From positions 62,001 through 126,000 of the forward strand of contig NZ_PJAU01000060.1 in the NCBI RefSeq assembly GCF_002836255.1: 64,000 bases of DNA, written 5' to 3'. The notes beneath the pieces were generated by a model. The model was not told the DNA's origin. It saw nothing but the letters and a program-made list of their open reading frames with translations, and did no database searches. The position numbers and the translations under genes are program-made. Positions within the stretch are counted from its first letter, which is position 1. Each line of letters starts with the position of its first letter. Below are positions 20,101 through 29,934 of this stretch, one piece after another. This DNA comes from Colwellia sp. 75C3. Lineage in GTDB: Bacteria > Pseudomonadota > Gammaproteobacteria > Enterobacterales > Alteromonadaceae.

Positions 20101-20119
20101 GAGCTAAACTAGCGCTAAG

Positions 20120-22342
20120 TTATTTCAAGTCAAAGCGGTCTAATTGCATAACTTTAACCCATGCGTTGATAAAGTCATTAACGAACTTTTTATCGGCATC
20201 ATCAGAGGCATAAACTTCTGCAATGGCTCTTAATTCAGAGCTAGAGCCAAAAATCAAATCAACAGGTGTTGCTTGCCACTTTTCCTTACCTGAAGCGCGA
20301 TCATGACCTAGATAGACTCCGGCGTTAGACTCATCTTTAGTCCATACAGTCGACATATCTAATAAATTGACAAAAAAGTCATTTGTTAACACACCGGGCT
20401 GGTTAGTAAAAACACCATAAGATGAGCCATCATAGTTGGCATCAAGAGCTCGCATACCACCAACAAGAACCGTCATTTCAGGGACATTTAAACCAAGAGA
20501 GTTCGCTTTATCGACCAACATTTCTGCTGGAGACATATAACTGTCTTCACTGAAGTAGTTACGGAATCCATCAGCATTCGGCTTTAAATAATTGAATGAC
20601 TTAACACTGGTTTGTGCTTGTGTTGCATCAGCACGACCAGCAGCAAAAGGTACTTCAACGTTAATACCTGCTTTTTTTGCCGCACTTTCGATTGCGGTTG
20701 CACCACCTAAAACGATTAAGTCAGCTAACGATACTTTACCGTTAGAGTACTTTTTATTAAATTTCACCTGAATAGCTTCAAGTTTAGTTAACACTTTATT
20801 TAGCGCTTTGGGATTATTTACCGCCCAACTGTTTTGTGGAGCTAGGTTAATACGAGCGCCATTTGCACCACCGCGCATATCCGTCACTCGATGACTCGAG
20901 GCTGCTGCCCAAGCTGTTTTGACTAATTCAGCCGTGGTTAAGTCAGAATCAGTTATTTGCTTTTTGAGTTTACTGATATCTTTGTTGGTGATCAGTTTAT
21001 AGCTAATTGCCGGAATAGGATCTTGCCATGTCAGCACTTCACTAGGAACATCTGCGCCTAGGTATCTTGCACGAGGTCCCATATCACGGTGAGTTAACTT
21101 AAACCAAGCTTTAGCAAAAGCTGTTTCAAATTCACTTGGATTTGCTCTAAATCGTTCAACAATTTTACGGAATTGAGGGTCTTCTTTTAATGCTAAATCC
21201 GTAGTAAACATAATAGGAGCATGACGTTTATTGGGAATATGTGCATCAGGCACTAAATGGGCCGCCGCTTTATCGTCAGGTATCCATTGTGTCGCACCCG
21301 TTGGACTTTTGGTTTTTACCCAATTAAAGTTCATTAAATTATCTAGATAATTTGTTGACCACTGTGTTGGAGTAACTGTCCAAGCGCCTTCTAAACCACT
21401 ACCTGATGCATCTGCACCAACGCCGGTACCACATTTGTTTTTCCAGCCTAAACCTTGTTGCTCAACAGGGGCACTAGCCGGCTCAGCGCCAATACAGTTT
21501 TGAGGCTTTTTCGCACCATGTGCTTTACCAAAGGTATGACCACCAGCACTTAATGCGACTATTTCTTCGTCATTCATCGCCATACGGCCAAACGATAAAC
21601 GAAGATCGGCAGCGGCTAATAGTGGTTCAGGTTTTCCATGTGGCCCTTCAGGGTTAACATAAATTAAGCCCATTTCTACTGCGGCAAGGGGTCCTTTCAA
21701 TCCATCTTTTTTACTTCTTCGTTTGTCAGTAAGCATTTTTTCTTCGGGTCCCCAGTAAACTAGATCGGGTTCCCAATCGTCAGTTCTACCACCAGCAAAA
21801 CCAAACGTTTTAAAGCCCATAGATTCCAGTGCTACATTACCTGAAAGTACCATTAAATCAGCCCAAGAAATTTTACGACCGTACTTTTGCTTAACAGGCC
21901 ACAGTAATCGGCGTGCTTTATCTAAATTTACATTGTCTGGCCAACTATTAAGCGGGGCGAAACGTTGCTGACCGCCAGATGCGCCGCCACGTCCGTCATG
22001 AACACGATAAACTCCAGCGCTATGCCAAGCCATGCGTATCATCAAAGGACCATAATGTCCCCAGTCAGCTGGCCACCAAGTTTTTGAATCAGTCAGGGTG
22101 GTTTGGATATCTTTTTTAAGCATGGCTAAATCAAGGCTAGCAAACTCTTTGGCATAATTAAATTTTTCGCCATATGGGTTAGATTCTGCACCATGTTGAC
22201 GAAGTGGGCTCAAACTTAATTTTTCTGGCCACCAGAACTGATTTGTTTTTGCTTCAGTAGCAGTGAACGCTTTTGCAGGCATTACCACTGAGGATAGAGC
22301 AACTGATATTGCCGCTGCAATCGGGAGTGTTCTCTTCAACAT
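20120..22342 (-). CDS. katG: Catalase-peroxidase with export signal
   Basis: A bifunctional haem enzyme that removes H2O2. Both halves of the two-domain KatG fold are present. The distal triad R103, W106 and H107 is seen in [10 protein letters not shown], with the proximal His in [10 protein letters not shown]. The Trp-Tyr-Met adduct can be traced to W106, the Tyr in [11 protein letters not shown] and a Met in the [12 protein letters not shown] region. The ATG at 22342 has AAGGA eight bases upstream and begins a clear Sec signal ([20 protein letters not shown] ending MPAKA), so the enzyme is probably periplasmic, unlike most KatG proteins. It is divergent from oxyR, the expected activator. 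Confidence 0.94.
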   Translation of the reverse strand: MLKRTLPIAAAISVALSSVVMPAKAFTATEAKTNQFWWPEKLSLSPLRQHGAESNPYGEKFNYAKEFASLDLAMLKKDIQTTLTDSKTWWPADWGHYGPLMIRMAWHSAGVYRVHDGRGGASGGQQRFAPLNSWPDNVNLDKARRLLWPVKQKYGRKISWADLMVLSGNVALESMGFKTFGFAGGRTDDWEPDLVYWGPEEKMLTDKRRSKKDGLKGPLAAVEMGLIYVNPEGPHGKPEPLLAAADLRLSFGRMAMNDEEIVALSAGGHTFGKAHGAKKPQNCIGAEPASAPVEQQGLGWKNKCGTGVGADASGSGLEGAWTVTPTQWSTNYLDNLMNFNWVKTKSPTGATQWIPDDKAAAHLVPDAHIPNKRHAPIMFTTDLALKEDPQFRKIVERFRANPSEFETAFAKAWFKLTHRDMGPRARYLGADVPSEVLTWQDPIPAISYKLITNKDISKLKKQITDSDLTTAELVKTAWAAASSHRVTDMRGGANGARINLAPQNSWAVNNPKALNKVLTKLEAIQVKFNKKYSNGKVSLADLIVLGGATAIESAAKKAGINVEVPFAAGRADATQAQTSVKSFNYLKPNADGFRNYFSEDSYMSPAEMLVDKANSLGLNVPEMTVLVGGMRALDANYDGSSYGVFTNQPGVLTNDFFVNLLDMSTVWTKDESNAGVYLGHDRASGKEKWQATPVDLIFGSSSELRAIAEVYASDDADKKFVNDFINAWVKVMQLDRFDLK

Positions 22343-22519
22343 TGTATATTCCTTACTTGATAATAATTTAGTTATAAAAAACTCATGTAAAGCATAGAAA
22401 AAAGAGCGGCAGTTGAATAATTGATTAATGTGAAGATAACGTTCTATTTTTTGGTAATGACTAATTCGATATTTTTTATTAATATTAAGAATATGTTCAA
22501 TAAAATCTATCATTAAATT

Positions 22520-23428
22520 ATGATCTCATTAAAACAACTGCACTATGCCTTAGCTATTGAAAAAACGTTACACTTTAAAAGAGCGGCAGAGGCATGCAAT
22601 GTCTCTCAATCTGCATTAAGTACGGCAATCACCGAGTTTGAAAAACAGCTAGGGACAACTGTCTTTGAGCGTAATAATAAACAGGTATTTGTTACTCATA
22701 ACGGTCAATTAATACTTGATAAAGCTAAACGGGTGAAATTGGAGTTAGATGAGCTTTTACAGATAGCGCAAAGCAATAAACAAGCCTTTACTAATCCGAT
22801 GACGCTAGGTGTTATCCCGACAGTTGGCCCTTACCTTTTACCTAAAGTATTGCCTGAAGTAAGAAAGCAATATCCTAGTTTTAAGTTGAAAATAATTGAA
22901 GAGCAATCGCATGCGTTGGTCGAAAAGGTACGCAGTGGAGAGATTGATGCGGCGATACTTGCATTACCCTATCCTATAGAGGGGTTAATGAGTTTTGATT
23001 TTTGGCAAGAAGATTTTTATTGGGTATGTCATAAAGATGAGTGCCCAAAAAAGGTACAGGAAATTACCAGTGAAGAATTAGAAATTGATAAATTAATGTT
23101 GTTAAAAGAAGGACATTGTTTAAAAGAGCATGCTTTAGCTGCATGTAGCCTGCAGAATAAAAAGCAGGATTCTGATTTTGATTCAGCAAGTTTACATACC
23201 TTAATTCAAATGGTCGCCGGTAAGCTAGGCACCACGATAGTGCCACAAATGGCATTAGATCAATTAACCTCTAACGAATCAGAGCTTAGGGCTATTCACT
23301 TAAATGAACCAGGGCCACATAGGACTATCGCTTTAGTCATTAGACCTAATTATGTTAGAAGCAATGAGTTGACTTTACTGAAAGATATATTTACTCAGCA
23401 ATTAGCTAATAAATGTACTTTAGCTTAA
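22520..23428 (+). CDS. oxyR: Hydrogen-peroxide-sensing LysR regulator OxyR
   Basis: The N-terminal LysR helix-turn-helix is clear ([20 protein letters not shown]). The sensing domain carries the OxyR-specific redox pair Cys200 and Cys209 in [18 protein letters not shown], aligned with Cys199/Cys208 of the E. coli protein, where peroxide drives disulphide formation. At 302 aa it is normal in length. Its gene faces katG across 177 bp, so both promoters are probably OxyR-controlled. A full four-part OxyR site could not be confidently placed in that gap. Confidence 0.93.
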   Translation: MISLKQLHYALAIEKTLHFKRAAEACNVSQSALSTAITEFEKQLGTTVFERNNKQVFVTHNGQLILDKAKRVKLELDELLQIAQSNKQAFTNPMTLGVIPTVGPYLLPKVLPEVRKQYPSFKLKIIEEQSHALVEKVRSGEIDAAILALPYPIEGLMSFDFWQEDFYWVCHKDECPKKVQEITSEELEIDKLMLLKEGHCLKEHALAACSLQNKKQDSDFDSASLHTLIQMVAGKLGTTIVPQMALDQLTSNESELRAIHLNEPGPHRTIALVIRPNYVRSNELTLLKDIFTQQLANKCTLA

Positions 23429-23430
23429 AC

Positions 23431-23521
23431 CCGTATAGTTGATGGTTGATTCGATTTTTTTTGAGCGAGACGGGCAAGCTAAGTAACACCGTTACTCGGA
23501 ACACTATACGGACGTTACAAC
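23431..23521. repeat. Inverted repeat downstream of oxyR
   Basis: CCGTATAGT (23431-23439) and ACTATACGG (23513-23521) are perfect 9-bp inverted arms about 73 bp apart, starting right after the oxyR stop. This may be a small repeat element or part of the oxyR 3' untranslated region. Confidence 0.4.
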
Positions 23522-23645
23522 ATTAACCTATACCTATATTGAGCATTTTGATATAGCTAACAATCAGATTTTACATGGCAATAGCCAGCAAGTGAATGCT
23601 AACATTTATCAAACTCAACGGTTTCATGGCAACTAAAAAGTATTG

Positions 23646-23757
23646 CTTTATCAATACCTAACACGCCTTTGAGCACTCGTTAGTTTGAGGCATGATCAGA
23701 GCGAAAAATCGTGGGTTCTAAATTGAGCTCTGAGAGTATAATTTCCATTTCCTTAAA
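23646..23757 (-). pseudogene. Fragment duplicated from the 3' part of the radical SAM gene
   Basis: About 112 bp closely resemble 27545-27658, inside the radical SAM gene. The minus-strand translation reads MEIILSELNLEPTIFRSDHA then SN-stop-RVLKGVLGID, against MEILLSELNLERTIFRSDHA then SNYLVLKGVLGDD in the intact gene. A Tyr codon has become a stop, and the rest of the gene is missing. It lies in the same orientation as the intact copy, 3.8 kb away, with the HD-GYP and GGDEF-EAL genes between. Confidence 0.85.
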
Positions 23758-23887
23758 TTGCCCTTTCATATTTAGTGTAGTACTATCCGCAAATGCATTT
23801 GTTACTAGACTGTAACTAACGTAATTTTATTACAAAAATGCAAAGAAATAATAAATATACCAATGGGATGGTAGCCTTATTTTATAG

Positions 23888-23917
23888 TAACTACGATATT
23901 TAAACCTATCGTAGTTA
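23888..23917. repeat. Hairpin upstream of the HD-GYP gene
   Basis: Perfect 11-bp arms TAACTACGATA and TATCGTAGTTA around an 8-base centre, ending 68 bp before the chosen HD-GYP start. It could be an operator or leader hairpin. There is no T run to suggest a terminator. Confidence 0.5.
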
Positions 23918-23985
23918 GTGATATGGCTTGCCCAAAGGAATATTCTAGCTTTAATGCTGGGCAAGTCTCAATTAATGGAATTATC

Positions 23986-25074
23986 ATGATTAAGACTAGC
24001 GTATACAATTTAGCCATAGGAATGCACGTTTCAAAATTAGACCGTGATTGGCTGTCCACCTCATTTTTTCGTCATTCATTTCTGATCAATAATGAAACAC
24101 AGCTGAAGCGTCTCAGAGCAGAGTGTCTATTTGTGTTTATCGACAATGATAAATGTAAAACGAAATTACTTTCACCAATACAACCAACCCCAACTGAATC
24201 GATACAATCTGCAGGGATAAAAGTAAAGCAAACTAAAAAACTCCTTATTAAATTTTTTAGCCAACTCAAGCAAGGCGTTAAGGTAGATACAAAGTTATTA
24301 ATATCTTCAATAAATACACTAAGTCGTGATGTCTTTAATGATACGACAACGTACCTCTATCTAGTAAAGCTTAAAGAAAAAGATGATTCTTTGTCTGAAA
24401 AATCAATGAATGTCTTTATTTTCTACCTAGCTTTCGCTAAACATATTGGCGTTAAAAAAACTGTATTGCTCGAAATTGGTACCGCGGCTATATTACATGA
24501 TATAGGCATGATCTCTGCACCAGAAGAACTTTTCAAATCAGCTTTTCTCAATAAAGATGAGAGGAAATTCATTACAAATCATACCAATGTAGGGATTGAA
24601 ATCCTTGCACATGAAAAGATATTCTCTAATCTTACTATCAAAATTATAAAGTCTCATCACGAAAATGTTGATGGCTCTGGCTATCCCGACGGTTTAAGCG
24701 GCCGTGATATCAGTGTCTACGCACGAATGCTTAATATCACCTGTATGTATGAAGCGTTAACGCGAGATCGTATTTATAGAAAAGCTATTTCACCGATCGA
24801 AGCAGTCAACACTTTAGTGCGTAATATAAACACAAAGTTGGATGCTCGATTGACACTAAAATTCGTCGAAATGCTAGGTTTATATCCTATAGGTTCTACC
24901 GTCTATCTTAATAATGGTCATTTAGTCCAAATTATTTCCTTTAATGATAAAGCTGGCTTTTGTGTTATCCCATACGAAACAGCAACAACAAAAAGTCTAA
25001 AAGCTATTTTAGTTCAAGCAGAAGATATCGACAAAATTGCGGGAATTAACTCATGCTTTACAGAAGTTAGCTAA
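23986..25074 (+). CDS. HD-GYP domain cyclic-di-GMP phosphodiesterase
   Basis: An N-terminal DUF3391-like segment (VYNLAIGMHVSKLDRDWLST) leads to an HD-GYP domain at about residues 125-320. The metal-binding HD is in AILHDIGMI and the HHE...DGxGYP signature is HHENVDGSGYPDGL, consistent with hydrolysis of c-di-GMP. The usual Lys after HDIG is Met here, a mild deviation. A C-terminal tail (about 50 residues) follows. The start ATG at 23986 (MIKTSVYNLAIGM) fits the family and has GGA upstream. The earlier ATG at 23923 adds 21 unconserved residues. It precedes a GGDEF-EAL gene on the same strand. Confidence 0.88.
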   Translation: MIKTSVYNLAIGMHVSKLDRDWLSTSFFRHSFLINNETQLKRLRAECLFVFIDNDKCKTKLLSPIQPTPTESIQSAGIKVKQTKKLLIKFFSQLKQGVKVDTKLLISSINTLSRDVFNDTTTYLYLVKLKEKDDSLSEKSMNVFIFYLAFAKHIGVKKTVLLEIGTAAILHDIGMISAPEELFKSAFLNKDERKFITNHTNVGIEILAHEKIFSNLTIKIIKSHHENVDGSGYPDGLSGRDISVYARMLNITCMYEALTRDRIYRKAISPIEAVNTLVRNINTKLDARLTLKFVEMLGLYPIGSTVYLNNGHLVQIISFNDKAGFCVIPYETATTKSLKAILVQAEDIDKIAGINSCFTEVS

Positions 25075-25130
25075 CATTATTATTAATTATGTATTCAGAA
25101 TAATGTTAGCTAACTTCTGAATACATAATT
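25061..25130 (+). promoter_or_regulatory. Overlapping alternative hairpins after the HD-GYP gene
   Basis: A 21-bp perfect inverted repeat (25061-25081 with 25099-25119) interlocks with a 16-bp perfect one (25085-25100 with 25115-25130). The order is A-B-A'-B', so the two hairpins compete. The first arm contains the HD-GYP stop codon. No T run follows either stem. Confidence 0.6.
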
Positions 25131-25180
25131 GATAAAAATACTCCCCAAAAATACATGCCAACATCCAAAGGTTGAATTAA

Positions 25181-25330
25181 ATGAGAGTAAATAAAATAAC
25201 ATTTAGATTGAAATATTTAGTTAACACATCGAATATTTATTATTGCCAAAATCAGACTATGCCAAAGCGAGAACGACTTAAGCAAATTATTTTCTCTGTT
25301 AATTTATCTCTACTATTAAGGTTATTATGA
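25181..25330 (+). CDS. Possible 49-aa small ORF overlapping the GGDEF-EAL start
   Basis: ATG at 25181 with AAGG about ten bases upstream opens a frame of 49 codons (MRVNKITFRLKYLVNTSNIY...), and its stop overlaps the next gene's ATG as ATGA. That arrangement suggests translational coupling, but the sequence has no family resemblance and may be chance or a leader peptide. Confidence 0.25.
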   Translation: MRVNKITFRLKYLVNTSNIYYCQNQTMPKRERLKQIIFSVNLSLLLRLL

Positions 25331-27276
25331 GCAATCATTCAATTAAAATACGAAAGATATTTTTTCTTAATAGTATTATTTTTATTCTTGTGAGTTATAT
25401 GTTGTTTGTAGCTTCTCTTTTGAAAAATGAATCATCACTTTTCAAAGCGAATAAAATTACAGTTGATGTGAGCCTATCAGCCTTAACTGAGCCTCCAATA
25501 TATTTAAAAGTAATAAGCACAATATTATTTTTTCATGATGTGTATTTGCATAAAGAAACGCTCGTTGTTGCGAATAGTCATAGATCAGAACACACCGTTA
25601 TAATTCCATTACGAACACTATTTATTAATACTTTAGTTGACCTAGTCGCGCCTATTGCAGCCTTATTTGTTGTTCTATTGACATCAATAACGTGCACCAC
25701 ATTGATCAATATTAAGAAATATAGCAGTAAGTTGAAACCCGCTTGCCAAAAAGTAGATGCTTTATTGAAGTCTTTTGATGATAACCATCAAGAAATGAAC
25801 AATGAAGGTGAACTTATCTATTTAGAAACGGCGCTAGATCATTTAAAAAAACAAACGGCAAACCACAAAGCACATAGAGAAGAAGAAGATATTTGTGACA
25901 AACTAACAAAGTTATTAGATCGCCATGCCTATATGGATCATATTAGCCGGGAGATTGAAATATCAACAAAAACAGGACGTAAGAGTGGACTTTTGTTTGT
26001 CGACTTGGATGGATTTAAGCGAGTAAACGACTCTTTTGGTCATTCTTTTGGCGACGAAGTGCTTATTCAGGTATCAGAAAGGCTTCGTTCTGTCATACGA
26101 AGTCAGGGATTGGAATTTAAAGAGACATCATTAGATCTGGAATATAATCTTGCACGTTTAGGTGGCGATGAATTTTCCATTTTCGTCCAAGAGCTTACAT
26201 CATCAGAAGAAGCTATTCGAATTGCCAGTAATGTTCTTCAAGAACTCGAACGAGATTTCATATTAGGTAATAAAAACATTAAAATAAGTGCAAGTATTGG
26301 TATTGCTATTTACCCTGATAGTGCTGCTACACCTAACGCTTTATTGCAAATGGCTGATGTAGCAATGTATCGTGCAAAGGCCCAAGGTAGAGGTGTTTAT
26401 CGTATATACACGCCAGAAATGGGCAGTAAAATGCGACGATATCATTATTTATTAGAAGAAATTCGATTAGCGATTGATTCAAATAATTTCTCGTTAAATT
26501 ATCAGCCAATAATTCACGTTGATGGTTATACCATTAGTTACTTTGAAGCATTGGCGCGATGGCATCATTCCTCAGAAGGTTATATAACGCCGTCTGAGTT
26601 TATACCTATTGCTGAAGATTCCAATCTTATACTCGAATTAGGCGACTGGGTATTGGATGAAGCATGTCGTCAAATGGCTTCTTGGTATAACGCGGGTATG
26701 AAAAAATCTAGAATCTCCGTCAATGTCTCTGGTGTCCAATTAAAGCATCGATCTTTATACTCATGGGTTATGAGCAGCCTAAGTAAAACAGGTTTACCGG
26801 CAAGTTCACTAATGATTGAAATCACAGAGTCCTGTTTTATAGAAGCGTCTAAAGATATTGTTGTGGAGTTAGAAAAACTAAGAGCTGAAGGTATCATGAT
26901 CGCAATTGATGATTTTGGCACCGGATTTAGCTCGCTATCCCTTTTAGCAGACTTACCAATCGACATACTTAAGATCGATCAGTTATTTATCTCTAAAGCA
27001 ATGAAAGACATAAAATATAAAAAAATATTGTGCTCTATTGTTAGTATGGCTGAACAACTAGAACTAAAAGTTGTTGCTGAAGGAATTGAACAAATAGATC
27101 AGTTAGACTTACTTAAATCTTTAGGTGTAGCTTACATTCAGGGGTACTTAATTAGTCGGCCACAACCATCGAATTATGTAGGAAAAAAAATATTTTGCCA
27201 AAATTTAAGTATACTAGCTCAAACAGGGACCGGTGTATGGGAGCCTGAAGAAAGTAGGGGTGTTAGTCTTTTTTAA
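25327..27276 (+). CDS. Membrane GGDEF-EAL cyclic-di-GMP protein
   Basis: Two hydrophobic helices (about residues 10-28 and 98-125) flank a short periplasmic part of about 70 residues. A coiled linker leads to GGDEF (about 190-355) and EAL (about 370-625). The cyclase loop is intact (LARLGGDEF), with no RxxD inhibitory site before it. The EAL half keeps FEALARWHH, VNVSGVQL, IEITES, IDDFGTGFSSL, KIDQLFI and VVAEGIEQ, so phosphodiesterase activity is likely too. Lying next to an HD-GYP enzyme, it may balance local c-di-GMP. The net direction cannot be read from sequence. Confidence 0.88.
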   Translation: MSNHSIKIRKIFFLNSIIFILVSYMLFVASLLKNESSLFKANKITVDVSLSALTEPPIYLKVISTILFFHDVYLHKETLVVANSHRSEHTVIIPLRTLFINTLVDLVAPIAALFVVLLTSITCTTLINIKKYSSKLKPACQKVDALLKSFDDNHQEMNNEGELIYLETALDHLKKQTANHKAHREEEDICDKLTKLLDRHAYMDHISREIEISTKTGRKSGLLFVDLDGFKRVNDSFGHSFGDEVLIQVSERLRSVIRSQGLEFKETSLDLEYNLARLGGDEFSIFVQELTSSEEAIRIASNVLQELERDFILGNKNIKISASIGIAIYPDSAATPNALLQMADVAMYRAKAQGRGVYRIYTPEMGSKMRRYHYLLEEIRLAIDSNNFSLNYQPIIHVDGYTISYFEALARWHHSSEGYITPSEFIPIAEDSNLILELGDWVLDEACRQMASWYNAGMKKSRISVNVSGVQLKHRSLYSWVMSSLSKTGLPASSLMIEITESCFIEASKDIVVELEKLRAEGIMIAIDDFGTGFSSLSLLADLPIDILKIDQLFISKAMKDIKYKKILCSIVSMAEQLELKVVAEGIEQIDQLDLLKSLGVAYIQGYLISRPQPSNYVGKKIFCQNLSILAQTGTGVWEPEESRGVSLF

Positions 27277-27464
27277 ATAATAAAGGAATAAATACAGTAA
27301 GGTTAGCAACCATAACTGCATTTTTATTTGAACGTTATTTTATTATGCATAATAACTTGTATGAATGTCACTAGATGAAAGGTAGGAACACCCATAACAA
27401 CCAGAGCCTATTAATAATTATCACTGGTGGCATAATTAATTATTTACAAAATATAAGAAAAGCC

Positions 27465-28367
27465 TTAAAGACCTCTTTGCCATTCCTGTCTTAAATTAGC
27501 ATCACTTGGTTGTTGTAATGCTTGTCTTACTTGAGCCAATAGTGCTTCTTTATCATCACCTAACACACCTTTGAGTACTAGGTAGTTTGAGGCATGATCC
27601 GAGCGGAAAATAGTGCGTTCTAAATTAAGTTCAGATAACAATATCTCCATTTCACTAAATAACTCTTGTTGTGTTAATTGGCGAAAAGGCTTTAATTTTC
27701 CTTGGCTAAATTTTTCTGCAAAGCGAATTTCACCTAACGGGAAAGAAACCACTAGGGTCGATAAAAAGTTAGGTTGAGCTTCATTCATCAATTTAGCGGA
27801 ATTGATGGCATGTTGACGTGATAATTCAGGGCCACCTAAGCCATTTAGAATCATCACAGAACTTTTCATTCCAGATGCTTTAATTTTATTCAGCGCGATT
27901 AATGAGCTTTGGTAAGTCTCGCCTTTTTCAATGAGCGCGAGCACTTCATCATCGCCACTTTCACAGCCAATATACATTAACTTGAGGCCCAATGACTTCA
28001 ACTCAGCTAACTGTTCTACTGTTTTGTTGCCCAGGTTACGTGGTAGGCAATAGCTAGATACTCTACCTACTTGAGGTAAGTGCAATTTTATCAGTTCAAG
28101 AATTTCTTTTAAGCGCTTAAACGGCAACATCATGGCATCACCGTCAGCAAGAAATACTCGTCTTGTGGTAATGCCTGATTTGGCTATTTTGATAATCTCT
28201 TCTTCTATCAAGTCAATTTTCTTTGGCTTGAACTTTTTATCTTCGCTGGTGTACATGTCGCAGAAGGTGCACTTGTTCCATGAACAGCCATTAGTGACTT
28301 GTAATATTAAGCTTTTCCATTCACTCGGTGGACGAAATACGGGTTCGATATAGCTTAAAGGATACAT
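27465..28367 (-). CDS. Radical SAM protein
   Basis: A 300-aa radical S-adenosylmethionine enzyme. The iron-sulphur motif CxxxCxxC is CSWNKCTFC near residue 30, and the TIM-barrel core follows (RRVFLADGDAMMLP, KLMYIGCESGDDEVL, MILNGLGG). It resembles the Elp3/MiaB-like uncharacterised radical SAM proteins annotated in many marine gammaproteobacteria. The reaction is unknown. The start is the ATG at 28367 (MYPLSYIEPVFRPPS) with AAAGG upstream. The TTG at 28385 would include that ribosome-binding site. A decayed copy of its 3' part lies at 23.65 kb. Confidence 0.85.
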   Translation of the reverse strand: MYPLSYIEPVFRPPSEWKSLILQVTNGCSWNKCTFCDMYTSEDKKFKPKKIDLIEEEIIKIAKSGITTRRVFLADGDAMMLPFKRLKEILELIKLHLPQVGRVSSYCLPRNLGNKTVEQLAELKSLGLKLMYIGCESGDDEVLALIEKGETYQSSLIALNKIKASGMKSSVMILNGLGGPELSRQHAINSAKLMNEAQPNFLSTLVVSFPLGEIRFAEKFSQGKLKPFRQLTQQELFSEMEILLSELNLERTIFRSDHASNYLVLKGVLGDDKEALLAQVRQALQQPSDANLRQEWQRGL

Positions 28368-28630
28368 ATACTCGTTACCTTTCAAAGTGTAGGATTTCAG
28401 TGGGAATTAAAATGACTTTAGGCAAGGAAAATGATTTAAGCATAGTCATTCTATGGTTTGATTCTTTAACGCGGTATAAAGTCATTTTAAACCCATCGAA
28501 GAAGTACTTGAGCAATATCACTTCATCGTTACTGTAATTTATAAGGAATAGCCATTATTTCATCACAGCGCCTTGAATTGAAAGTGCTCAAGCGCTCTGA
28601 AACATACATCTTGACTGGTAACGAGTATAT
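28366..28630. repeat. Nested inverted repeats upstream of the radical SAM gene
   Basis: Outer 14-bp arms ATATACTCGTTACC (28366-28379) and GGTAACGAGTATAT (28617-28630) are exact inverted repeats bounding about 265 bp. Inner 14-bp arms TTAAAATGACTTTA (28407-28420) and TAAAGTCATTTTAA (28477-28490) are also exact. One outer arm covers the start codon and leader of the radical SAM gene. No gene is seen inside. Confidence 0.6.
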
Positions 28631-28670
28631 ACACTCTACTTCATTAGTGGATAAAAAAGGATAGTAACTT

Positions 28671-29597
28671 TTATGAACTGGAATCTATTGGTTGCTTTGT
28701 TACTATTTCTTTAGTGACTTGGTCGAGTTTAATCATATAAGAGTTTCGACCGATGCCATTAAACTCTTCATCGGTAAATATGATGGTGTTCTCGTCAAAA
28801 AATGTCACCGCTTCTTTTTGGGTGACTATGCCTAAATCAATTTTATAAGCATCGCCTGAGAAAAAGTCATCGCCTTGCCAATTTTCAAATAGCCATAATC
28901 GTTCAGAGTCTAATAATACTAATTTACTTCTATCTGGGCTTAACGCCGCAGACGTTATCCAGCAAAGTTTTTCATGGGTGGTACAGGTATTAAAGTTACT
29001 AATAAAATCGGCTTGATAATTATCAGCATGATCGCCAATTCTATATAAGTTGGTATCACCATCAAAAGGCTCGGTCCGGTTTTTCGAAAACAGGTATAAG
29101 TTTTTTTTGTAAAAAACAAAGGCTTCTAAATCAAAGTTTTTTTCAGAGGCTTTTGGCGGGAAGTTCAACTGCTCAGGAAAAGTGAATTTAATTATTTCAG
29201 CTTCCGTTTCAGTGCCTTTAATATCTATCGGGTTTTCAATTTTATAAATGGTTAACCACTTACGTTTATTGTCATTGTTACCAAAATCACCAATGAAAAA
29301 ATGGCCAAAGTCGTCTTGAGTCATATCCTCCCAGTCGAGATTTTTTGCATTGGTAATAGTGATTGATTTGCTAACCGTTCCATCTCTTTTTATTTGATGT
29401 AATTGCGCTGAATTGCCGCCATCATTAATGCCCCAAAAATTACCCGCCTTGTCGACTTCAATACCCGAAATTTCTTTAAGCATACTGTCTAAGGTAACTA
29501 CCTTGCTGCTATAAAGCTGATGAGTTGCAGTCAGAGTAAGTATTAACACGATTAAAAAGCCAATGAGGACTATCGTGTAAAGCGATTTTTTTATCAT
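28671..29597 (-). CDS. Exported protein of unknown function, beta-propeller-like
   Basis: Not assigned. An N-terminal signal anchor (residues 5-26) precedes about 280 residues with repeated short beta-strand blocks: EISGIEVDKAGNFWGINDGG, NLDWEDMTQDDFGHFFIGDF, DLEAFVFYKKNLYLFSKNRT, and ITSAALSPDRSKLVLLDSER. The spacing of Gly-Asp turns and aromatic strands is like NHL or SdiA-regulated-type propellers. It is probably periplasmic or membrane-tethered. Alone between the radical SAM and peptidase genes. Confidence 0.7.
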   Translation of the reverse strand: MIKKSLYTIVLIGFLIVLILTLTATHQLYSSKVVTLDSMLKEISGIEVDKAGNFWGINDGGNSAQLHQIKRDGTVSKSITITNAKNLDWEDMTQDDFGHFFIGDFGNNDNKRKWLTIYKIENPIDIKGTETEAEIIKFTFPEQLNFPPKASEKNFDLEAFVFYKKNLYLFSKNRTEPFDGDTNLYRIGDHADNYQADFISNFNTCTTHEKLCWITSAALSPDRSKLVLLDSERLWLFENWQGDDFFSGDAYKIDLGIVTQKEAVTFFDENTIIFTDEEFNGIGRNSYMIKLDQVTKEIVTKQPIDSSS

Positions 29598-29934
29598 TAT
29601 TTTTCCAAGGTAAGTTAAACATCTTAACCAAAGCAGCCCTTAATTTCTTTTAGTAGAGGCAGTTAACATCATTTGTGACATTGATTTTTAACAAGCTATC
29701 GGCTTTCGTTATTTACTTAAATACAGGTATGGATTTAATTTCACGCTAAAATAGCACGGAAAACTTAATCAGGGTGTAATTTTTTTTATCGAGGTTTTGT
29801 AAGTGATTTAGCATACATCTGTTTTAGACTGAGTTGAGCGTGAGTTATTTATCGCATAATTACTCAGTCTAAAGTGGGGGTAACAGACTAAGCTTGTTGC
29901 TTATTCTGTTATATTTTAAGATTTTTAAGAGGGA
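29598..29934. other. Non-coding gap with a 12-bp inverted repeat
   Basis: No gene. TTTAGACTGAGT (29823-29834) and ACTCAGTCTAAA (29862-29873) are exact inverted arms with a 27-base loop. This could be a factor-independent stop for the peptidase transcript, although there is no T run. Confidence 0.4.

Noticed and set aside
22343..22519. Definite OxyR binding site between katG and oxyR
   Set aside because: Only scattered half-site-like bases were found. The four-part spacing does not fit well enough.
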